Origin: Selaginella moellendorffii
Taxonomy: Eukaryota; Streptophyta; Lycopodiopsida; Selaginellales; Selaginellaceae
DNA length: 64,000 nt
Direction of reading: 5' to 3'
Assembly (NCBI RefSeq): GCF_000143415.4
Contig: NW_003314282.1
Coordinates: 1,011,374-1,075,373, forward strand
Position numbers and translations under genes: made by a program. Position 1 is the stretch's first letter; each line of letters starts with the position of its first letter. Below the pieces are notes generated by a model that had not been told where the DNA came from, did not search any database, and saw nothing but the letters and a program-made list of their open reading frames with translations. Below, piece by piece: positions 1 to 9,406 of this stretch.

Positions 1-195
1 GGCGACCTTTCTGCAAAATCGAACGAGAGAAAAAAGGGGCGCAAGAAGAAGGGCAAAGGAAAAGGTTTTCTGAAGCGAAAAGTGATTTCCGGGAAGTCGA
101 ACCCGCGACCACTCGAGTATATTCGTATGCTTTAATGGAGGTATATTCTTTTCAATCCGAACCGTGCATCACGTGGACGGCCACGATACAAACCC
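1..195. repeat. Deletion copy of the 5735-6475 block
   Basis: Both ends of this stretch match the block at about 5735-6475. Bases 1-80 match 5735-5835 (the stretch around GCAAGAAGAAGGGCAAAGG). Bases 80-195 match about 6343-6475 (around GTGATTTCCGGGAAGTCGAA). The roughly 500 bp that hold the small acidic-protein gene in the other copy are missing here, so this is a deletion derivative of a local duplication. It contains no gene. Confidence 0.75.
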
Positions 196-289
196 GAAGA
201 TTTATTAGGCTAACTTGTATTCTTTATAAAGCACAAACTTTGTACTTGGTACACAATATAGATATGATCATTGAGAAACAAAATGTACG

Positions 290-1165
290 TTGAAGCTGAG
301 CGATGTAAAGCACCTCAAGGCCATGCAACGGCACCAAGAGGTGTGCTATGTTGAGGATCTGGGCTCAAAGTCTACACAGGTCCAGCTGCTTGGTGCCACT
401 GGTGCTTGACTCTTGACAAACGTGGGCACTGCCTCGGAAGGTACTGGTGAGTGTGAGCCTGTTGAGCTTGGACAATCTGCACTTGCCCATGCAACACCCA
501 CTCCACGTTGCACAAAGATGGCGAGAGCTCCACACGGGGTACCACATTGACAAAAATCCGCTGGAGCTTGGGCATGTCGAGCACGAGAGAAAAGTTGGCA
601 ACGCTCCTGCCAGGGCCCTGTGGGCGCGAATCACCAGGCAGCCGAGGCTGTGACTCTTGAGCAAATGCGTCCCAGCCGACTCCACCAGCAGCTGGATCAG
701 CCGGAAGTGGACGAGCGAGGGGCAGGAGCTGCTTCGTCATGGCCACGTCTGGAAGCGTGCAGTAGACGAGCGCGGGAAGAATTGAGCCGCTGCCTTGGTC
801 GTAAGAGGGCCGCCAAGCTCGACACCATCGTTGATCTGGAGGCACCTTAGCTGCTGGCAGGTGAGAATGCTGGACCAGAAACCATCCACACTGACGCTGA
901 TGGTAAGGGAGTGGAGGGTTTTTCCAATCACCGGTAGCCAGTCAAGACAAGAGCATAGCTGTTTTGAGGAACCTGTCAAAGACAGGGAGTGGAGATTGCT
1001 GCTGCTGCTGCTGCCAAAGGAGACCCCGTTGCTCATGTTCACCGGTAGATTCCAACCTGAAATGCGTGACGAGCCTTGCCAGCTGTGCCCACCTCTTGTT
1101 CACCAGTGCGAGGAGGTGAGGAGGGACAGGATCCAGATGAGAACGTCGTCGTGAAGATTGTCCAT
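290..1165 (-). pseudogene. F-box/LRR-like protein, copy A, frameshifted
   Basis: Read on the minus strand from the ATG at 1165, the N-terminus has an F-box look: an LxDDVLxWILSLL stretch, then, after a one-base frame change, VNKRWAQLARLV. F-box proteins are substrate receptors of SCF ubiquitin ligases; that role is family knowledge, not shown here. Downstream come a poly-Ser stretch, LHSLTISVSVDGFWSSIL, GVELGGPLTT and a leucine-rich region with PRVELSP and KLNRLTL. The same blocks recur at 3.3-4.4 kb and 15.5-16.7 kb. At least three frame changes and an in-frame stop separate conserved blocks, so it is probably a pseudogene unless these are assembly errors. It ends near 290, short of the C-terminal exon seen in the other copies. 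Confidence 0.65.
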
Positions 1166-1256
1166 GGAACTCAGATTGTTCCTCACTGCCCATTGATATT
1201 GTGGCAGTCCAAAAAATTGTAATTATAATATTTCAAATTACTCCAAAATTTGCCTA

Positions 1257-2005
1257 TCAAACTCTACTCGTGGCTCCAAGACTCCATGTTGCCATGGTGC
1301 TGTCCTCAATCGACAAGAGCTCCTCCACAAACACATCAGTCTGAAAGTATTTGCCATCCATGCTTCCAGATCCATAGAATATATTCAAACTCGACAAGCG
1401 GCTGCTTCTCCATGAAGACAGATTGAACTCCGTTAATCTCCTCCAGAAACTCATCATCCACTCACATTTCCTCGAAACTACCCATGCTTTTTGTTGCAGC
1501 TACAAAACATTGGCATCATTATTGCACAAAAACTTCCTGCCCAGCTTGAACAATTCCATCTCCAAAATCACTCAAGGAGGGTGAGGATACTAATGGTGGT
1601 GGCGAGCTCCTCCAGTGCGTGTCTTGACAATGGGTTCCATTTGAGGTGGCAAAATCTTGGGAGGTCATGAGGATGTAGCTTTTGACCATGTCCGAGAAGT
1701 AACACGAATCAAGTATTGGTCCCATATTTTCTTAGTGATTCCATAGATGCGATTTAGGAAGGAGCTCTTTCTTTTCTCAGCATGGGTTGAGTTCCATGAA
1801 CGGTTTCAGGGATGGAATGGTTGAAGCTGATCAGGAAGTTTATGTTTTCCAGCAGCAACATGAATTCAGGGGCGAGACAGGGTTTTCAATGGATGATGAG
1901 TTTCTGGAGAACCAGCACGGAGTTTGATCAGTCTTGGATGGAAAAGCAGCCGTATGTCAAGTTTGACAAGCCCCTAGAACAGGAACCAAGCAAGGGGCCG
2001 CCACC
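1257..2005. repeat. Degenerate inverted duplicate of an unknown gene fragment
   Basis: The minus strand at about 1355-1460 and the plus strand at about 1888-1990 share a stretch beginning TGGATGATGAGTTTCTGGAG and running on through a segment encoding MEKQP-like residues. The two copies face each other across about 430 bp. Between them a minus-strand frame (1519-1725) is open but unrecognised. Neither arm gives a convincing gene; they look like two decayed copies of one exon in opposite orientations. From 2006 to 2296 I see nothing codable. Confidence 0.55.
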
Positions 2006-2296
2006 ACCACAGACCTATATTCTCTACCAGTAATATGAATTTGGAATCATGCAAACACTTTCAATGGATGATGTGTTTTTGGATTAGCAACATGGAGTTT
2101 ATTCAATCTTGATTGATATTAACTCTTTTTTCTAGTTGTTGTGAGTGCATAGAATATGGAAATGTGTATATTAATTAACTTAAAAACCCTATTTTATATA
2201 CAGAAGTGAGTGGTCTAGATTGAAATTAATCTGACAGTTTTATGCTAATAGTAATATATGGTATCGTAATTGTACATTTGGACCTTATATCATCCC

Positions 2297-3328
2297 CTAC
2301 TCTTGGGATAATGGAAGACTATTAGGGTTCTTTTGTAGATGGGCTAGGATTGGCCACTTCAGCTTTAAACTAATGTTTTGTAGTTGATTTAACACTTTAC
2401 AAACATCATAGATATGTTCTTCCCATATCCCTTGTGAATGGATCAAAACATTATTAATGAAGTCAACAGTTATTTCTGGCATATTGTAAAAAACCTTATC
2501 CATCATTTGTTAAAACGTTGCTAAAACATTGTTTAAACCAAATGGCATCACCAAGAACTTGTACAAACCAAACAATGTACGAAAAACAGTTTTAAAAATA
2601 TCTTCTTCAACCATCAGTACTTGCTAGTACCCAAAAGTAAAATCTAGCTTGGTGAATTAACGACTTCTCTCTAGACGATCAAAGAGATTAGCAGTGTGAG
2701 GAAAAAGGTACACATATGGGATCATTACTTTGTTTAACGGACAATAGTCGATGCAAAAGCGAATATTCCCATCGGGCTTTGTCACAAGATGAAGTTCACA
2801 TGCCCAAGGACTCCACGGCTTTTGAATAACACTCTTTTCCAACATTTCCTTAACATTTGTACATAAAATCTTGGGTGACCAACGATGAACAAGAACTTTA
2901 ATTGGACGAACATCCCTGATTAGAATCGGATGGCGTATGGCAATCTTAACCCCAGACGATAGGTCAAATTTAAAAAGATCAGGATACTCTTTCATAAGTC
3001 GGTCAACCACTACAATATAAAGACTATTAAAGGAATCAGAAAAGGGAAGAGTAGAACAAAACGAAAATATAAAAAGAAGTAGTAGGGAGACAAAAGTAAT
3101 GGAAGCAGAAGTAAAAGTAAAAGGACAAAGAGGTATAGAAGTGAGAAGAATAGATGAAATGTAAAAAAGTATGAGATAAGGGGGAGAAGTTTCAACATTG
3201 TAACCAATTTATACCAAAAATGAGGTCAAAAACTTAACTCGTCACCACTCGCAATAATTACAACCTAAATTTGAGATTGCCTACACACACAACTAAGTCT
3301 GCCTCACCCCATGCATATGCATGTGTAC
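2297..3328 (-). mobile_element. Ty3/gypsy retrotransposon fragment (protease tail and reverse transcriptase)
   Basis: On the minus strand, the end of a retroviral-type protease region (3328 to about 3200, HAYAWGEADLVV) is followed by a spacer. Then comes the start of reverse transcriptase: VDRLMKEYPDLFKFDL, EMLEKSVIQKPWSPWA, LVTKPDGNIRFCIDY. A later RT segment (VDFINNVLIHSQGIWEEHI) lies at 2297-2506. The same protein blocks appear on the plus strand at 56.8-57.8 kb, so both come from one element family. Stops and frame breaks make it non-functional, and no LTR is visible on either side. Its right edge at about 3328 abuts the F-box/LRR copy B without any gap. Confidence 0.85.
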
Positions 3329-4368
3329 GGTCAACAATGGTGTCGAGCTTGGTGGCCCGCTCGCAACCAAGGCAGCGGCTCCAATTCTTCCCGCGTTCGT
3401 CTACTGCTTCATACGCACACGCTTGGACGTGGCCACGACGAAGCAGCTCCTCGATTTGTGCCCCTCGCTTGTCTACTTCCGGCTGACCCAGCTGCTTGTG
3501 GAATGGGCCGGGACGCATTTGCCCAAGAGTCACAGCCTCGACTCCCTCGTCGGCATTGCTCTCGCCCTCGACATGCCCAAGCTCCAGTGGATGTTTGCCC
3601 GTGTGGTACTGCGCGTGGAGCTCTCTCCGTCTACGTGCAACGTGGAATGGGTGCAGCTGCATGGGAAAGTGCAAATCATCCAGGGCTTGGTCATGTCCAA
3701 GCTCAACAGACTCACGCTCAGCAATACCTTCCGAGGCAATGCCCACGTCCAGCAAATTCTCGAGCCGTTTGTTTTCAGGAGGTCGAGCATCAGTGGCATC
3801 AAGCAGCTCGACCTGTTTATGGATTCGGCCGACTTCGAGCCCAGATCCGTTAACCTCGCCCAGCTCTTGGAGCCGTTACATTGCTCGCTTTTCCATCAAG
3901 GTACGTAACTTGGCCGATCAATCGCTGAGTGCTTGTTCACGAACTTTCGGTTTCTTAGAGCTTGAGCTTCGAGGGATGGAGCAGCAGGCACGCGCCACTG
4001 CACGTGCGCATCGACACCTCGGAGTGGAGAGCAACGAGATCGACTTTGTGCAGGAGCTCGTGATGAGCAGCAGCTTCGTGACATGGCTCAAAGTAGCGGG
4101 GATCGTCATGCACGGCCAGCCGCCGAATTTTCAGCCCCAGGTGCCTCCCGAGATCGTGGAAATGGGTGTCGAGGTGCATCATCCCCTCCACATGAGCCCG
4201 CAGTGCTGCAATGTTGAGTGGCGCTGCATGAAGCCAAAGCTTGATTCGGATGCCAGTGCAAGAATTTTGACGAAACCACGGAGGTGTGTGCATGATGAAC
4301 TAGCAAGAGAAATCTGGGTCCATTTCACGGTTTTTCCTGATCCTTCGAATTCCCAGACTATCCATTGA
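3321..4368 (+). pseudogene. F-box/LRR-like copy B, 5'-truncated and joined to retroelement DNA
   Basis: This copy starts abruptly at GVELGGPL (about 3330). The whole F-box half is missing and replaced by the Ty3/gypsy fragment. The retroelement DNA happens to supply an in-frame ATG at 3321, giving an open frame of 195 codons with RLDVATTKQLLDLCPSLVYF, PKSHSLDSL, RVELSPSTCNVEWV, KLNRLTLSNTFRGNAHV and EPRSVNLAQLLEP. An AAG/GTACGT donor at 3900 and a TTTCTTAG acceptor before 3960 could join it to a second open exon ending at 4368. Compared with copy C, the end of exon 1 carries a small deletion that changes the frame, so the tail may be accidental. Whether it is expressed cannot be told. Confidence 0.6.
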
Positions 4369-4554
4369 TGAGCCACGCCCAGCAGCGGCTGAAGTGGAAG
4401 AAGAATTTCCAGGTTATGGATTCATGAGCCATGCCTGAGATGGGTAGCCAGTCATGATGAACCAGCAAAAGAAACATCTTCTCAAAAACTTATCTTCTTG
4501 ATGAGCATTGCAAGCCTATCTCTGTGATCAAGTTCTCAGAACTTTAAACGCAAA

Positions 4555-4680
4555 TAGTTTTCTCGAATATGCCAAGAACATTCTTAAAATGACTTAACAC
4601 AGTCGTGGCCGTTGGATGAGAGAACGTAAACATCGAATATGCCTAGAAAACATTCCCAAAAACCCTAACACGTGCGAGTT
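4555..4680 (+). promoter_or_regulatory. Copy of the VDAC promoter (GCCGTTGGAT + telo-box)
   Basis: GCCGTTGGAT at 4608-4617 is followed by ATCGAATATGCCTAG and a telo-box (AAAACCCTAACA) at about 4660. The same order occurs, on the minus strand, just upstream of the intact VDAC gene (24600-24740). A second partial copy of the AATATGCC-GAACATTC piece lies at about 4563-4590. From 4370 to 4550 nothing gene-like is seen. Confidence 0.55.
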
Positions 4681-4829
4681 CCGGCGCAAGTGCAGCATCG
4701 CCTCTCGGATTGGAGAGGCCATGGCCTCGAGGGGTAATGAGCCTCTTAATGCAGCTCAGCGGCCGCAGGAAATCGTCCAAGTAGGTCGGGGGTTGAGAGA
4801 GTAATTTTAGCACGGTTTTAGGCGCTGCC

Positions 4830-5600
4830 GGGAGATGAAGTAAGCCCAACGCTGGAGCTCCATCTGCGGGAACCAAGAGGTGAGAGAGATATTAAGTTTT
4901 CATTCTTTGCTTTACTTGCCAGATTTTTGATCCGGAAGACTAAAGTTGAGCCTTCGACGTTGACAGTCGAGAGAATCTACAACCATTCTCACGAGGTAAG
5001 AAAAATCTAGGAACCATTGAGAGGCAGGTAAGCACTTCTTCACCTTCGATTGTGTGTCCGCCACCGTGACATTTGGTGAAATCACCATGCACCAGCGAAC
5101 GTTGTCATCGCGTTTGACACAGCCTCACCAAGTGCAGTGCTAGAGTTGGGCATGAACAAGCCCGAGTTCACCGCTGCGGTTGTCATGTAAGATCCTTTCT
5201 AGCTCAAAACTTTCCTGTTTGATCGCGAGCTCTGGATGGCTGACTTAGAATCCCGAGCTTGCTGGTTACTTGGTTTCCATAGCTGCTAGTCCTTGTGACT
5301 GACTTTGATCTCGTTGGCGAGCTGACAAGGGTGACACCCTCAAGGCCTCGTACTCGCACGTCGTGAGCCCGTTCACGAGGACCACCATTGGAACCGAGAT
5401 ATCCCACAAGCTGTCCACCAAGGCGAACACCGTCTCCATCGGTGGCTGGACGCGCTGACGACGATCAAGGCCCGGTTGAATCCAAGTCCGTTATCTCGAT
5501 GTCGGGCGAAGTGGACACGAAGGCGCTTCACAAAAGCGCCAAGCTCGGCCTGGCGCTAACGCATGTAAATTCGAAGTATTTTTCCAGCTTAAAATTTAAA
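4830..5600 (+). pseudogene. VDAC pseudogene with inverted internal segment
   Basis: Bases 4830-5085 match the plus strand of 23870-24130, so here VDAC is antisense (AGCCCAACGCTGG, GATCCGGAAGAC, TCTCACGAGGTAAG are shared). From about 5095 to 5600 the match is to the opposite strand, so VDAC is sense: NVVIAFDTAS, MNKPEFTAAVV, GDTLKASYSHVVSPFTRTT, EISHKLSTKAN and SGEVDTKALHKSAKLGLAL are readable with intron-like gaps. The N-terminal exons are absent and several frames are broken. The intact parent is at 23269-24485. This copy therefore has its promoter and 3' half in one orientation and a middle piece flipped. Confidence 0.85.
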
Positions 5601-5735
5601 TAAGTTCCTGTGACAATGTTAGTTCATCGGTGACACTTGGTTTGTTTTGCGCAAGAACAAGCAAAAAGCCCGGGCATGGTATTTTTCCATGGACATCTTC
5701 ATGATGCTTCTGCGCTGAGACGCGTGGATACCACC
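5560..5735 (-). pseudogene. Duplicated 3' end of the EF-hand/WD40 gene
   Basis: The minus strand encodes IMKMSMEKYHA and continues into the same 3' flank (aacttattttaagctgg-type sequence) that follows the stop of the WD40 gene at 23094. In the parental locus the WD40 gene and VDAC converge tail to tail; here both tails are present in mirror orientation. The duplicated unit therefore spanned the intergenic junction. Only the last codons of the gene are included. Confidence 0.8.
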
Positions 5736-6008
5736 GCGACCTTGCTGCAAAATGTGGCTCCACGAAGGAGAGAAAGAAGGCGATGCTTGAGGCGCAAGAA
5801 GAAGGGCAAAGGAAAAGGTTTTCTCGAGCAGAGACACAAGAAAGACACAAGACCTGGAGAGAAAGAAACACGATCGCATGGAAGAAAACAAAATATTAGA
5901 ACCAATCGAGCTCATCCTCGCTTGGATCGATCACCTCCGGGGAGCCAGTACACCGGAGACACAAGAAAGAAACATCTCGGCTCGATCGCAGAAACAAGAA
6001 ACAACAAT

Positions 6009-6318
6009 CTAGTAGGAATCGTCTGGATCGAACACTTCCGGGGTCGTATCCTCCTCCCAGATGTCCATTGGCTCCAGTTCCTCGGGCGGATTCTCTTCGC
6101 CGGGATTGATCACCTCGGGCTTCTCTTCCGGCTCCTCCTGCACGGCTCCTCCTCCACCGTCAATCTCCATTTCAACGGGCTCAGCTTCCTCCTGAGCATC
6201 ACCAATCTCCATGTCCACACGCTGCTCTTGAGGAACGATGGGAGGAACGACGGGGGAGCAAGAGGCGGAGGCAGAAAGAGATGCGCTTTAGCGCAGCTGC
6301 TGCGATCGCCGCGGCCAT
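6009..6318 (-). CDS. Small acidic protein with basic presequence-like N-terminus, one frameshift
   Basis: From the ATG at 6318 the frame begins MAAAIAAAALKRIS, alanine- and arginine-rich like a mitochondrial or plastid presequence. One base of frame change near 6275 leads into SASCSPVVPPIVPQEQR and then a strongly acidic tail (EIGDAQEEAEPVEMEIDGGGG, PEEKPEVINPGEENPPEE, TTPEVFDPDDSY) ending at 6009. Without the shift the first frame stops after about 39 residues. Either the base is an assembly error, or a short intron is missed, or the gene is broken. I do not recognise the family. The same locus is deleted from the partial copy at 1-195. Confidence 0.45.
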
Positions 6319-6583
6319 TCGCGCTCCTTCCTCGCCTCCGTGAAGTGAAAAGTGATTTCCGGGAAGTCGAACCCGCGACCACTCGAATATATTCGAACGC
6401 TTCGATGGAGGTATATTCTTTTCAGACCAATCCGAACCGTGCATCACGTGGACGGCCATGATACAATCGTCAAGAATTTATTATAGTGACCGTAAAGGGC
6501 TTACGTGTCACGCTTCGACGTCTACGTAGCACTTTGTCTACCAGCTTGATTTGAGGAGCGCATAGTCAGCTGGCAGCCCGGCG

Positions 6584-6590
6584 TATAAAA
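6584..6590 (+). promoter_or_regulatory. TATA box of the lipid-transfer protein gene
   Basis: TATAAAA lies 111 bp upstream of the ATG at 6701, followed by a CT-rich leader (CACTTTCCCTCACTC) typical of a transcription start. Confidence 0.7.
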
Positions 6591-6700
6591 CCGCACTTTC
6601 CCTCACTCAATCCATCGCTGGCCTCCCACTTCAAGCGCGCGATCGATCGATCACTCCACCGCATTCTCTTCGCTTCGCGATCTCGAGAGTTTTCTCCGCA

Positions 6701-7752
6701 ATGTCGCCGCGATCGCCTCCTGCTTCTCCAGCTTGGATCGCCATCGCCTCGCCGCTGGCGTTGCTGCTACTGCTCCTCGCGATATCGATCGATCTCTCCC
6801 TCGCCCAGCAGCAGCCCGCGAATTGCAATGGCCAGCTCAATCAGCTCATTCCCTGCCTCTCCTACGTCCAAGGCCAGGCGACCCAGCCCGCGCAAGGCTG
6901 CTGCAGTGGCCTCAAATCGATCGCCGGTTCGAATCCCGCCTGCCTCTGCTCGCTCATCTCCGCCAACGCGGGTTCGATCCCGGGCATCAACTCCACCCTC
7001 GCCCTCGAGCTTCCAGCAAAGTGTAACTTACAGGGGTTAAATCCCAGCCTGTGCTCTGGTAAGTTCTGACTTTCATCATTCTTTCTGGTTTTTTTAACCT
7101 TGGTTTTACCTTGAGTTTTCACTTCCATTCTTTGTGATTCTTTCTTTTGGTTTTACCTTAAGTTTTCATTTCTGGTTTTTTACCCCTCAGGTAATCTCCA
7201 GGCTCCATCCTCGGCCCCAGTTTTGGCACCACAGACGTCCCCACTTAAGCAAGGTTTTTGGCGACTTCCACTGTGTATTATCTCGTGATTAGTCTAATCG
7301 TGTATTTGTTTAGTTGCCCCGGCTCCAGGAGGTTTGGTTCCAGCACTGGCGCCCCAGACTGCCCCATTTAAGCAAGGTATTTTACTCCCGTTTTCTATCT
7401 CGAAAGTTTTAACTTGTGTCAAATTTGTGAGTAGTTGTACCAGCTCCAGCAGCGGCTCCCAGGCGCAAAGGTAAGAAAAAACGATCTAATCGCGCGGTAA
7501 ATAAAATCTACTCGCTCCTTTTTCTTTCCAGGCGGCCACAGGCACAGAAGACCAGTCGCAGCCCCAGCCCCAGTTACAGCGAGCCCGTCTCCAGTTGCGG
7601 CTTCACAGGCCCCGGCATTGGCTCCTTCCCAAAGTGTGAGCAATCCATTTGGGACCGGTTCTCCCAGGCCTTTGGTCTCAAGTGGAGATTTTAATCTTCC
7701 TTGCACACACATTATAAGTGGGGTTTTGCTACTTGTCCTTGGAATGTTTTGA
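6701..7752 (+). CDS. GPI-anchored non-specific lipid-transfer protein (LTPG type)
   Basis: Five exons: 6701-7058, 7191-7253, 7314-7376, 7435-7470, 7532-7752. The protein starts with a long hydrophobic signal peptide (LALLLLLLAISIDLSLAQ). The eight-cysteine lipid-transfer fold follows: NCNGQLNQLIPC, GCCSGL, ACLCSL, AKCNL, SLCSG. A Pro/Ala-rich linker comes next, and then a hydrophobic C-terminus (IISGVLLLVLGMF) that fits a GPI-attachment signal. Family members carry lipids such as cuticle or suberin monomers at the outer plasma membrane. All four introns are in phase 1. Exons 2 and 3 are tandem duplicates of the same small linker exon, both ending P-K-Q before a phase-1 donor. The start is chosen because it gives the signal peptide and lies downstream of a good TATA box. 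Confidence 0.92.
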
Positions 7753-8183
7753 TTAAATACATCATCGTCCTAGATATATTTTTCTATTCACCTGGATGAC
7801 TGCCACGTCTGCATCTTCGCCGCCGTTGGATCAAACTGCGGCCATTGCCGTATATAGGGAACGTGTACGGCATTGTTTGGAAGGAAGAAAGCGCGCTTGG
7901 AGGGATTGGGCACAAGAGGTAGGGCATGCGAGAAATCCTTTCGATTGGATCGATTCGCTGCGATCTTGCTGCTAGATCGAGCTAAAATCTTGCGTCCCTT
8001 GCCGCGGCGCCTTGGATCTGGGGCGTGGAGCGTGCAATCCAGGTGTGTGATTTCTTCCTTGTTTCTTGGTGAATCGTTCTTGCTGGCTGCATTCCATTTT
8101 AGTTTGTGATTTTGGCTAAAGTCCTCTCTCTTTTCCTAAACTCAGGTTTCTCGAGATGAGTTGTTGATCGCAGTTACGATACA
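7753..8183 (+). promoter_or_regulatory. Promoter and 5' leader of the BSD-domain gene
   Basis: GCCGTTGGAT lies at 7822-7831 and a TATATA box at 7851-7856. A GT-AG leader intron is likely at 8043-8145 (CCAG/GTGTGT to CTCAG/GT). The coding start follows at 8184. A short open frame at 7873-8109 crosses the leader and is not considered a gene. Confidence 0.55.
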
Positions 8184-9297
8184 ATGGACTTGTTATTCCA
8201 AAAGGCTCGAGATCTTGCGCAGGAGACCGCAAAGAAATCTCAAGACTTTGCCAAGGAGGCTGCGAAGTTCTCGCAAGAGCTGGCACTAGAAACCGCGAAG
8301 AAATCCAAGGAGTTGGCTGTGGAGGCTACCAAAAGAGCCGATCAAATTAAGGCGTTTGCTACCGCGGAGCTCTCGCCTGGAAGCGTAACTCCTCCGAGCC
8401 CTTCACAAGAGGAACTTGAAACGTATGGGATCACACCAGAGCTCCGAGAGTTCGTCAAGACCTTCACGATAAGAACGTTTCGGGACTACGATACCAAAGA
8501 CTGTATGTTTGGTTTATCTACTTCTTGCTGACTAAATTCTTCTTTCAGTGAACGGAACAGGAGTTCGCCAAGATCTAAGCGAATGGCAGGAGAAACACGC
8601 AGTGTTCCTTCTTCAAGTTGTTCCGGTAAGTTTTCTTCTTTCATGTGATGTTTCATCCCGTAAGCTTTGGCATTCTCTTGAGCCAGGATCTCTCTGATTT
8701 TCGCTACGTTTTGTGCCCGCGAAGGATGAAAGAGACCACCTTCTGGAAAATCTATTTCAAGCTCGTCGAGAACTACATCGCCCCGTGAGTCTATACAACA
8801 CTCCCGGAAACTTAACTCTGGCATTCCTTACAGATATGAAGCGCGTGCAAACATCACAAAGGTGGACGATCAGACGTCCAGCACAAAACCAGATCAACCG
8901 AGAGAAGAAAGCTCGAGCGATGCAATCGACAAGAAACCGCATCCTTCCGATCACGATCTGGACGCCTACCTTTTGGGAGCCCTCGATGGTCACGACGACG
9001 GACAAGGTGAAAGAGTTTGTTCTCGGTTGTTTTATCTCTTGGCATCTCTGTATGATCTCTCAGGTGATGATGGAGATTCCGATCCAGAAGACTTCGATCG
9101 CCTGGTCAACAACACGGTGAGTACTTTCACAAACAGTACCAAATGGAGCATGACTTATGTTTTCTATGCTTTGTTTGCAGGGTCTAGATAGCGACGGCGA
9201 AGATGGTGTTCACAAAAGCGAAGCAGCAGGTTCTTCCGATGGGGAGCTTGTAGAAATTCCGGATAGCGCAAAAGCTCAAAGCGAGCACTGTAAGTAA
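8184..9297 (+). CDS. BSD domain-containing protein
   Basis: Six exons: 8184-8502, 8549-8625, 8687-8784, 8834-9006, 9064-9116, 9181-9297. The N-terminus is an amphipathic helix built of repeated 11-residue-like units (AQETAKKSQDFAKEAAKFSQ, then LALETAKKSKELAVEATKRA), resembling LEA or apolipoprotein-type helices. The BSD domain follows (GITPELREFVKTFT, WQEKHAVFLLQVVP, DFRYVLCPRRMKETTFWKIYFKLVENYI), with the expected F/W pair near its end. The C-terminal third is acidic and Ser/Asp-rich, ending AQSEHCK. BSD domains occur in TFIIH p62, synapse-associated proteins and DOS2-like proteins; the exact role of plant members of this layout is not known to me. All splice sites keep one frame, so the gene looks intact. 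Confidence 0.9.
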
Positions 9298-9406
9298 GCT
9301 TTGTCAAGCTGGTAAGAATACATTTCGCAAATGGTTCCATCTTACGACGTTCTTAGTATTGACATATTGACATATTGACACTACAAACAATAGCAGGTAC
9401 TTCTAA

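Noticed and set aside
6340-6440. Possible tRNA-derived SINE (GGGTTCGACTTCCC on the minus strand)
   Set aside because: Only a B-box-like stretch; no A-box or cloverleaf at the right distance, and no poly-A tail.
5637-6461. 274-codon plus-strand open frame
   Set aside because: It runs antisense to the WD40 tail copy and the acidic-protein gene and is composed of basic low-complexity sequence; likely chance.
7873-8109. Open frame of 78 codons before the BSD gene
   Set aside because: It overlaps the likely leader exon and intron of the BSD gene and has no features.
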